From NCBI GenBank assembly GCA_027886185.1, contig WOAB01000878.1:4290001-4354000 (forward strand): a DNA stretch of 64,000 bases, written 5' to 3'. Positions within the stretch are counted from its first letter, which is position 1; every line of letters starts with the position of its first letter. The position numbers were made by a program, and so were the translations under genes. Under the pieces are notes generated by a model that did not search any database, had not been told where the DNA came from, and saw only the letters and a list, made by a program, of their open reading frames with translations. The stretch is from Rheum nobile (taxonomy: Eukaryota; Streptophyta; Magnoliopsida; Caryophyllales; Polygonaceae). Shown piece after piece: positions 55,434 through 64,000 of this stretch.

Positions 55434-56449
55434 TGATATGATCGACGATCTCTTCAGTCTCGGTGCAAGGAAACGCCAAGGAAGTCAACCACCAAGAGGA
55501 TGCCACGTCCGATGGGAGGAAGCACTTCTTTATGGTGGAATAGGGAACTGATTTCGTGAAGGGAAGTTGGAGTGGATGGGAACTGGGTTTGGTTGGGATA
55601 GTGATAGGGATAAGTGATCTTCTTGAGTAGATATGACGCACCACCAGGAAGAACAAGGTTGATCGACGCCTAAGGGATGTAACTCACCCTAAGAAGAAGT
55701 TCGATATGTAGTTCGATATAAATCACGAACTAAGGTTATTGCTGGACTTTTCCATGGGAAAACTGAACTCTTTGAGAGGGTTTTTATTTCAAGTTGAAGA
55801 TGATTTTACAAGGGAAAGGCCTCAACCTTTTATAGGCCTCCAAGGAAGCCCTCGACCAACCTTTCACATGGCCACAAAATCTTAACTCCTAGACTCTCAC
55901 CCTCCCCAAGTAAAACCTTTATCATAGTAGTCTTTAACTCTCAAAATTACTAAAATACACTGAAAATATTAAAGAGGTCGGTTGGAATTTCTTTTAGAAG
56001 GTCTTCTGCAAAAATGTTGGTGGTGGAGTTCCTTAGAGGGAACTGTGGGTCACAAGCAATGTCATCGATCCCACAAGGTCTTGGATCGTCGCTCCAAGGT
56101 TTAGGAGACCTCTCTTGAGCTTGGCTTGAAGCTCCTTGGCTCGAGCGCGTGTGATTTCCCTTGGTGGTAGCTCAGGAGGCGCGGTGATAGAAGGACGGTC
56201 AGAGTGAAGTGTGGAGACCTTGTTGTGGAGTGATCTGTCTGGGGAAATCGGAGAGTCAGACGAAAGTGTGGAGGCCTAGCTGTGCAGGGAACTGTCTAGG
56301 GAACTCGGAGAGTTAGACGAAAGTGTTGAGGCCCTGATGTGCATGGAACTGTCTGGGGAACTCGGAGAGTCAGACGAAAGTGTGGATGCCTTGTTGTGCA
56401 GGGAATTGTCTGGGGAACTCGGAGAGTCAGAGGAAAGTGTGGAGGCCTT
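55434..56449 (-). pseudogene. Minus-strand gypsy fragment: 3' coding end plus probable LTR part
   Basis: On the minus strand, about 56449 to 56050 encodes a Ser/Pro/Asp-rich repeat and then EITRARAKELQAKLKRGL, the kind of motif seen near the end of plant gypsy polyproteins (ITRARAK). Downstream, a TATA-like TATAAAAG (around 55829-55836 in plus coordinates) and transcribed-leader-like sequence suggest LTR sequence reaching 55434. The LTR start is not resolved. Confidence 0.5.
56207..56449 (-). repeat. 57-bp tandem repeat in coding sequence
   Basis: Four copies plus a partial, exact 57-bp period (starts at 56207, 56264, 56321, 56378, 56435), encoding a 19-residue unit containing LSSDSPSSPD on the minus strand. 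Copies differ by a few bases each. Confidence 0.9.
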
Positions 56450-57776
56450 TGTAATACCCCTCGTTTTTAATAAAGAGTATTTTGGTAAGTTTTCCAAACA
56501 CTCGTATTGTAGTCGAATTATTTTCAGTGAAGTTCAGACTTTCTGTTAAATACTTGATCTCCGTAATAGTTCCTTGAGTGGAATAAAATACATTCGACGT
56601 ATTTTTGGGGTTTAGAATAATTGTTCGGGTATAAATATATTTAACCCGGGGTTAAAACCCATACCCATAATTCTTCCTGGTCAAAAAGTGGGCTTCTCGG
56701 TCAAAGAATGGGCAAAAGGCACAAAAATTGCCTTGACCGCACCCGCGGTCATACCCACCGCACCCCGCGGTCAGGAATTGGTCACCACCGCACCCCGCGG
56801 TAAGACCCACCGCACCCGCGCCGTCATGATTCATTTTCTGCTCCGCCGAACGTCGCTTGAGCTGCTTGCCGTTTCGGTCGACTTTGAGGCGGTGGGGAAG
56901 GTGCCAGCTGGGATCCTTTCTTGTCCTATAAAAGGAGGAGGCTTGGAGGAGGAAGACATCTCCAATCTCTCTCTCCAATCTCTCTCTCTCGTTCCATTGT
57001 CGCCGGAGTTGCAAACTTTCGCCGGAGTTCTTCAAGGTCGTCGCCGGAGCTACCAAAGGAGGAGGAGGTGCTCTCAAGGTGGTGCTTGGGTGGTCCAGAG
57101 AATCCAGAAGTCGGAGCCACCATGAGTCGAGCCCCCATCGTCTTCCCCGGTGAGTTGTCGTCGTCGTCGTCTCGCCTCTGTAGCTTTGCCGCACCCGCGG
57201 TCAAGCCGCTGCACCCGCGGTGGGCCTGGGCATGTGTGGTTGTGGCTTGGGCTTTGTGATCTCGTTTGGGACTTTCGTTCCTTCGATTTCGTTCATTTTT
57301 CTTTAGATTCGTAGTATTTATTGTCGAATCTAACTTAGGGTTTCGTTATGGGTCGTTTCGTAGGAAATCATAATCTGAGTTCTTCCTCATTTCGGACCCG
57401 GAAACCTGTCGTTTCGAGCTTCATTGAGCTTCGTCTAAATCTAAGGCAAGTGGCGGTTCGCTCTTGCTTATCATTCCATATTTATATTGATTATCAATTG
57501 TTTAATTGTTAATTAATTTGGGATGAATATTGTTTTCGTCTGGGAACAGTTTTGATAACTGTATGTGATTTAAAAAGAGATATTATAATAGGTTGTATAT
57601 ATTGCTAGAAACAACGCTATTATATATATATGATTGAAATACATATATTATAATAGGTTGTATATATTGCTAGAAACAACGCTATTATATCTGTTATTGG
57701 CCTCGATGGCTTTGATGTGAATTATTGCTCTTATGTTTTAACTGTTTAGTTAGAACGAGTATTCGTAGGAACACGA
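56450..57776 (+). repeat. GypG: Tekay-like LTR, 5' part
   Basis: Starts TGTAATACCCCTCG, related to the GypE LTR (TGTGATACCCCG) and alignable to it through the middle (for example GCAAGTGGCGGTTCGCTCTTGC). TATA-like TATAAAA at 56927-56933. It stops near 57776, where TatH begins. The rest of this element should lie beyond TatH. Confidence 0.78.
56735..56820 (+). repeat. GypG GC-rich palindromic array
   Basis: GACCGCACCCGCGGTC (56735-56750), ACCGCACCCCGCGGT (56757-56771) and ACCGCACCCCGCGGT (56787-56801): arms (G)ACCGC/GCGGT(C) around a short C-rich centre, upstream of TATA. Related words lie after TATA near 57188-57222. The layout matches GypE, but the sequence differs. Confidence 0.8.
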
Positions 57777-58473
57777 TGTACCTTGTATTGGGCCCAGCAT
57801 CTCCCTTGGAAGTCAGATCGGGCGAGATAAGCCAAAGACGAGTCGGAAGAACAGGGGAAAAGCATAGAGGAGTCGTCGAAGCCTCCCAGTCGAACGCTGC
57901 CCGACAAATTGCGAAGATCTCGCGGAGCATTAATATGCTAGGATGGAGCAACAACCACAACATTCAAGCACCACAATAATGGTAGAAATTAATTACAAAA
58001 TCCCAACAATCACTCCCGACATTGAAGACAAGATCTGGCAAGATCACAAGGAAACGGTCAGAAGAAAAGGCACTTACCATATTTGGATTCGGAAGAGATA
58101 AGAGGGGGAGGGGAGCTGGAAAGAGGGGGATATAGCATACTCTCACGCATAATTAACTCTGAAAAATACGCACGCATAAGCGGGGGATCTTCACCACTCA
58201 CCCCGTTGAGAAACACCGCTCTACGCCCACCGATCAAACATCGTTATCTCTGGTCGAATCCAGTCTGACCTACTCCCCTCTAAGGATAAGTTGTAATCCG
58301 ACTTAATTCGATTGTCAACACGTTAATAAAACTATCTCGCTACTTTATATTTACTTTATATTTGCTTTTTATTTGTTGATTCTCTATTTGGTTTGGATTG
58401 ATTTTTGTTACCCGGTCGACTTGTTACCCCGTCTAAGGCGATTTAGGTCGTCCGATCTTTTCGCCCCAAAACA
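57777..58473 (+). repeat. TatH 5' LTR
   Basis: About 697 bp, TGTACCTTG to CCCAAAACA. The left edge is where similarity to GypG stops. No 3' copy is visible for confirmation. Confidence 0.6.
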
Positions 58474-58476
58474 ATT

Positions 58477-58493
58477 TGGCGCCCACCGTGGGA
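58477..58493 (+). other. TatH primer binding site
   Basis: TGGCGCCCACCGTGGGA, the GGCGCC(N)CCGTGGGG-like PBS type common in Tat/Athila gypsy elements. It follows the LTR by three bases. Confidence 0.8.
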
Positions 58494-58529
58494 CAACTTG
58501 CCGATCACCCTCCTGAAACCTTCCAAACC

Positions 58530-60350
58530 ATGACTATCGACCCACCTACCAACACTGAAGAACCACGTCTCGAAGACGATACTCAAGCTCCAGGAAACAC
58601 GGCCGAAAATCCTACTCTAACCCAATTCCAAGAGCTTTCCTAGAAAATGACCGCCCTCCAAGAGGAACTAGCCCATCAACGCCAAAAGACCGAAACCTTA
58701 GCCACCCTGTCGACCCAATCCGAGGCCAAGATCGCGCAGCTAACCCGTGAAAATGAGTCTCTTAAGTCGCAGGTACAATCAATGGCCTCAGCGTCTAGGA
58801 ACATGCCTATCCACAGCAACGTCCGAACGCGCCTCGACATGGATAGCATCGAGCCGACACCTCCGAACATACGACGGCTCGGACACACAAAGGGTACATC
58901 TCGAACTCCTTTTGCTAATCCGTTTTCGACTAACAATATCACTTTTTTCACACTGATCGGGTCGGCAGGGGCCCAAATCGACGAACCGCAGGTTACCAAT
59001 CCGCCAAACATCCTAGCTCTTGTCCAGCAGACACTCGACCGATACATGAAGACGATCGACGATCGCTTCACTAGGCTTCCGGGAGTCCCACAACCAATCG
59101 AGAAGGAAGCGTCCGGCGGATTCGAAGAATCCCCGTTCGCCGAAGAAATCGCTAAGGTCGAGATCCCCAAGAAGTTTCATCTCCCCAACATGGCGACATT
59201 CGACGGCACTAGCGACCTAGATGACCATATCTCTCTCTATAAACAAAAACTAATGGCTGCATCCGTTTCAAGGGAGAGCCGCGAGGCTGTCATGTGTAAA
59301 AGCTTTGGCACGACCCTCGCGGGTCCTGCACTAACTTGGTTTATGCGTTTGCCTCAGGGAATGATTGCATCGTTTGCGGATCTGGTCAACTCTTTCAAGA
59401 GTCAGTTCGCCAACAGTCGGAGGCTCGAAAGACAATCGAGTGACCTCTACCAAGTCACACAAAGGTATAATGAACCTCTCCGAAATTACCTCAACAGGTA
59501 CAATAAAGAGAAAGTGGCGATCCCCCATTGCGACGTCACCACCTCCATCGAAGCCTTCCGACAAGGTCTAGTCAAAGACAGCAATCTCTACAACGAGATC
59601 ACCAAGTACCCGTGTAGAAGTTTCGAAGATGTCCAGGCCAAGACCATGGCCGAGGTAAGATTGGAAGAGGACCGTGAGTCACGAAAAGCCTCACACGGAC
59701 CCGATCCATCCGATCGTAAAAACCCCTCCGACAACCGTCGAGACAGACGTCATCATCCCTATTTTCGTAATCGAAACGAGCCGAACCAGGTAAACTCTTT
59801 CCAACACAGATCGCAGGATTGGAGAGACGGCCCAGCGTTGCCTCCTAGGGTCTAATCTTATAACTTCAATGTTTCCGTGTCGGAGCTCGTCAAGAGTTTC
59901 AACAAATATGGGAAAGAGGTAAGATGGCCCCGAAAGAGCGACCGACCAGACGTCAAGAAAGACATGAGCCGATGGTGTGAATTCCACGGCGACCACGGTC
60001 ATTCGACCGACGAGTGCATCGCCCTGCGAAAGGAGGTCGTAAGACTACTCGCGCAGGGGCTCCTACGCGACGTAATCTCGGAGCGAGCAAAAGCCACCAT
60101 GGAACGACGAGATCAGGTAAAGCAAAACAAACCACCATCTCCTGTCCATACAAAAGTCGTCAATACTATTTCAGGTGGTTCAGACATATGTGGAAACACA
60201 TACTCCGCGGCTAAGCGGCATGGAAAGGAAAGCAAGAGCGATAGACCAGAGGCGTCAGAACTCAAGCCAAGAAAGGTCACCGACCTTCCGATGGTCACAT
60301 TCGACGAGTCCGACTCTGATGGATCAGAAAGTCATCACGACGGTCTGGTA
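58530..60350 (+). pseudogene. TatH gag
   Basis: ATG at 58530 (MTIDPPTNTEEPRLED) is preferred to 58647, because a TAG at 58641-58643 (expected CAG) separates them in one frame. A coiled-coil-like LTRENESLKSQ segment is followed by a gag core (KKFHLPNMATFDGTSDLDDH; LAGPALTWFMRLPQG; FADLVNSFKSQF). TAA at 59853-59855 breaks it, then VSELVKSFNKYGKE and a knuckle-like WCEFHGDHGHSTDEC. Confidence 0.85.
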
Positions 60351-60779
60351 ATCTCTTTGTCCATTGGGAATTTCTTAATACGAAGAGTACTAATTGATAC
60401 AGGGAGTTTGACCAATCTTCTAACCCTCGACGCCCTTAAATAAATGGGTCTGACTGAAAACGACCTAGTCAAAAAGTCGACTCCATTGGTCGGGTTCAGC
60501 GGTGAGGTTAAGCATACGACTGGCGAAATCGTCCTAACAACATACGCTAGAGGAATCAACCAACAGGTGAAATTCTTAGTCCTAGATTGTCCGTCTCCCT
60601 ATAATTGTATTCTTGGTAGGCCATGGATACACGCAATGAAGGCGGTACCCTGGACGTATCATCAAGTCATCAAGTTCCCCACTGAGTGGGGAGTCCAAGA
60701 AATCAAAGGAGATCAAAGGACCGCTAAGGAGTGCTACGTCGCCTCTATGAAAAGCACCGTCGAACACAAGACCGCATAG
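60351..60779 (+). pseudogene. TatH protease
   Basis: DTG catalytic motif at 60396-60404 (RRVLIDTGSLTN) and a NCILGRPWIH-type second motif. Nonsense TAA at 60441-60443 and TAG at 60777-60779 in the same frame as gag and pol. Confidence 0.82.
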
Positions 60780-63700
60780 CAACCACAGAGCGGTGAAGGA
60801 CCTAGTTGGTACGTCAAACCAGAAATGGAAAAACTCGACGAGATCGTACTAGATCCTTCAAAGCCAAACCAAACGGTAAGGGTCGGGTCGGACTTGGACG
60901 ACTCGACCAGACGACAGCTCCTCGATTTTCTCAGGACCAATGCCGACTATTTTGCATGGTCGCATGAGGACATGGTCGGAATATCTCCAAGCATTATTAC
61001 TCATAAATTAAATGTAGATCCATCTCATCCCCTTGTCAAGCAAAAATGCAGGAAGTTCGCCCCCGAGCGGAACAAGGTAGTCGACGACGAAGTCAAAAGC
61101 TTATTAGAAACAGGGAAGATAAGGGAAGTCCACTACCCCGAGTGGTTGGCCAACGTGGTCGTAGTCCAGAAGAAGAACGGAAAGTGGAGAGTCTGCAACG
61201 ACTTCACAGATCTCAACAAGGCTTGTCCTAAAGACTCGTTTCCACTACCCCACATCGACGCCATGGTCGACGCTACAGCAGGACACGAAATGCTTACCTT
61301 CATGGACGCTTTCAATGGCTACAACCAAATCCTCATGGAACCAGAAGACCAAGAAAAAACAGCGTTCGTCACTAGCCAAGGTATCTATTGTTACAAAGTG
61401 ATGCCATTTGGTCTAAAAAATACAGGGGCTACGTATCAACGACTAGTCAACAAAATGTTTAAAGACCAGATTGGGGACACGATGGAAGTCTACATAGACG
61501 ATATGTTGGTCAAGTCAAAAAAGAAAGAAGATCATATAGACCACCTTCGCGACAACTTCGAGGTGCTAAAAAGGTACAACATGAAACTGAACCCTACTAA
61601 GTGCTCCTTCGGAGTGTCGTCAGGAAAGTTCTTGGGGTACATGGTGACGCAAAGAGGAATAGAAGCCAGCCCAGAACAGATCAAGGCTCTCATCAACCTT
61701 CGGTCCCCCCGATGCATCAAGGACGTACAGAAACTTACAGGTTGGATAGCAACCCTGAATAGATTAATCTCGAAGTCATCCGACAAATGCAAACCCTTCC
61801 ACGATGCTCTCAAGAAGAACAAATCCTTTCAATGGACGGAAGAACACGAAGCAGCATTCCATAACTTGAAGGAGTACCTGGCCAGTCCCATGTTATTGAC
61901 CAAACCCAAAGGCGACGAGCCCTTATTTCTATATCTAGCAGTGTCAGAATCGGCCGTAAGTGCAGTACTGGTCAGAGAAGAAGACGACAAGCAGTCACCG
62001 ATATACTACGTCAGTCGGACGCTGTTACCGGCAGAAATGAGGTATTCGTCACTTGAAAAGCTCATACTATCACTGGTAATGGCCTCAAACAAACTCAAAC
62101 CCTATTTCGAATTCCATACTATTATTGTCCGCACTAATCATCCCATGAGAGCGATCATGAGGAATCCCGAGTTCACAGGACGAATGACCAAGTGGGCCAT
62201 ACACCTCAGCGGTTACGACATCGAGTATGAACCCAGGACGACAATCAAGTCGCATGCCTTAGCTGACTTTGTGGCAGATTTCAGCCCGACCCTAGAGCAA
62301 GAAGCCACAAGAGAAGCAACACAATTGCTCGCAACAGAAGAAACATGCACATGGGAACTCCACACCGATGGTGCGTCGAACGCCAGAGGATCGGGGCTAG
62401 GGGTCGTGCTGAAATTGCCATAAGGGGACAAGATAGCCCAGGCCGTAAGATGTGAGTGGGACGCAACTAACAACGAAGCTGAGTATGAGGCACTTATATT
62501 CGGACTCATCCTAGCTCACGACCTAGGGGTCCGAGATATCGAAGTCATTTGTGACTCCCTGCTGATCGTGAACTAGATACAAGGGTCGTACAGCGCCAAA
62601 GACGTCAGAATGATAGCCTACCTGGAAGTAGCTAAGAAGCTGATCGGACAGTTCCAAACATTCGACATCAGACAGGTACCCAGGGATCTTAACTCCCAAG
62701 CTGACGCACTTGCCAACCTAGGATCCGCCTTGGACCCGAAAGAATTTCCATACATACCATTGGCACACATCATGACACCAACCGTCCTAAGAACATCCGC
62801 TGAACCGACTATACCACTAGAAGAGCTGGTCGCCATGGAGATAGGCGACCGACCAGAGGAAGACATCGTCAACACCAACGATGATTGGATGCTACCATAC
62901 ATCAAGTGGTTAAAAGACGGCATCCTGCCCAATGACAAAACAGAAGCAAAAAGGCTCAAGGTACACGCACTCTCTTTCGATATCCTACATAACATCTTGT
63001 AAAAAAGGTCTATCACAGGGATACTCATACGATGCCTCAAGACTCCAGAAGTCGGACGCATCTTGCAATCGCTACACGAGGGAGAATGTGGAAACCATAC
63101 CGGCGGACGAAGCCTCTCGGGGAAAGCCCTGCAAAACGGGTACTACTGGCCCACGATGAACAAGGACACTATGGAGTACACAAAGAGATGCGACGCCTGT
63201 CAGCGGCACGTGCCCATCCATCATCAACCTTCAGAGCTCCTCCATCCGACTCTGGCTCCATGGCCCTTTATGAGGTGGGGAATGGACATTGTCGGGAAGC
63301 TCCCGCCCGCATCGAGTCAAAGAGTCTTCTTCCTTGCCATGATGGATTACTTTTCTAAGTGGATCGAAGTCGAAGCCTACAGAGAGGTAAAAGATCAACA
63401 CGTCATTTCATTCATAAAACGCAATATCTTGTGCAGATTTGGCGTCCCATCAGAAATCGTGTGCGACAATGGTTCCTAATTCATTAGTCATAAGACTCGA
63501 GCCTTCTACGACCAATGGAACATCAAGTTGGTCACGTCCACACCTCGGTATCCGTAATCCAACGGACAAGCTGAATCCAGCAACAAAATCATCATCAACA
63601 ACCTCAAGAAACGCCTCACTAGGGCTAAGGGCAAATGGGCAGACGAACTCCCATTCATTCTCTGGTCCGACAAGACTACTCCAAAAAACATGACCGGATA

Positions 63701-64000
63701 GTCGCCTTTCTCCCTCGTCTACGGGAGCGTGGCGGTCATCCCGGCCGAGCTACTGGTTCCGACCGCCCATTGCAACCTTCAGACAAACGAGCAAAATGAT
63801 GTCGAGCTGGCACACAACCTAGACACAGCGAACGAGATCAGAGAAAGAGCCTGAATCAGGATGGTCAGGTTCCAACAACAGGTCGCAAGGAGTTACAGCA
63901 AGAACGTCCGGATCAAGGCATTTAAAGTCGGAGATTGGGTCCTCCGGAAAGCGTTCCAGAATACCAAGAATCCATCTGACGGAAAGCTCGCACCACAATG
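60780..64000 (+). pseudogene. TatH RT, RNase H, aRNase H, integrase (3' truncated by window)
   Basis: RT (from PLVKQKCRKFAPERNK) with YIDD at 61491-61502, RNase H (YYVSRTLLPAEMRYSSLEKL), then aRNase H (ELHTDGASNARGSGLG ... NNEAEYEAL) with TAA at 62421 and TAG at 62574, then integrase HHCC (HEGECGNHTGG ... CDACQRH) and a DDE-type core. More stops at 63000, 63477, 63555, 63699 and 63852; all lie in one frame. Confidence 0.85.

Larger units (their letters stand above)
57777..64000 (+). mobile_element. TatH: Tat-lineage Ty3/gypsy element, 3' end outside window
   Basis: LTR, PBS, gag, protease, RT, RNase H, an extra archaeal-type RNase H and integrase, all in one frame from 58530 to 64000. The extra RNase H is the hallmark of the Tat group (Ogre, Retand and relatives). 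Eleven in-frame stops and no frameshift. The 3' LTR and target duplication are not in the window. Confidence 0.88.

Noticed and set aside
56207..56449. CRISPR-like repeat array
   Set aside because: Head-to-tail 57-bp units without spacers, in plant nuclear DNA, and coding in frame on the minus strand.

Overview
The window is nuclear DNA of a flowering plant, probably a eudicot (the group is suggested, not proven). The evidence is the set of plant-type retrotransposons (Sirevirus-type and short-LTR copia elements, Tekay-, Athila- and Tat-type gypsy elements, a plant L1 LINE with a zf-RVT tail), Mutator and hAT elements, a JINGUBANG-type WD40 gene and the remains of a POB1-type BTB gene. It is an intergenic transposon cluster with one apparently intact host gene.

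Layout. 1-1328 and 11931-~12624 are the 3' half of an old copia element (CopX), split by a complete minus-strand Sirevirus (SireA, 1329-11925, TSD GAATG). 13035-14974 is a non-autonomous hAT (hAT1) carrying a nested Mutator-like element (MULE1, 13154-14521, TSD TAAAAATTA) that holds what looks like a captured gene piece. 15006-20740 is a POB1-like BTB pseudogene split by an L1-type LINE (15423-20676, 16-bp TSD). 20896-46162 is a short-LTR copia (CopD, TSD GCATG) that received two later insertions: a second Sirevirus in gag (SireB, 21934-31893, TSD CCTTT) and a Tekay-like gypsy in RNase H (GypE, 35059-45503, TSD GATTG).

46396-47772 (minus) is the intact WD40 gene. 48.4-50.2 kb is AT-rich, with a hairpin, short tandem repeats and a spliced-looking gene fragment. 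50171-~52140 is a second copy of the hAT family in the opposite orientation (hAT2), again with a nested MULE (MULE2, 50556-51908, TSD TTATATTTT). 52141-55433 is a decayed third Sirevirus (SireC) carrying an Athila-type solo LTR (53663-55192, TSD CTCAC). 55434-56449 is a minus-strand gypsy 3' end with a 57-bp coding tandem repeat. 56450-57776 is the 5' part of a Tekay-like LTR (GypG), cut by a Tat-lineage gypsy (TatH) that starts at 57777 and runs off the window at 64000.

Most retrotransposon reading frames are closed by nonsense codons, mainly of the C-to-T or G-to-A kind, rather than by frameshifts. The less ordinary signals are: near-palindromic GC-rich 14-mers clustered in the LTRs of two different gypsy lineages, with an analogous set in a third LTR; an accessory open reading frame before gag in GypE; a precise in-frame loss of the integrase core in the same element; a UAG shared by SireA and SireB at the gag-pol junction; and repeated nesting of MULEs inside one hAT family.
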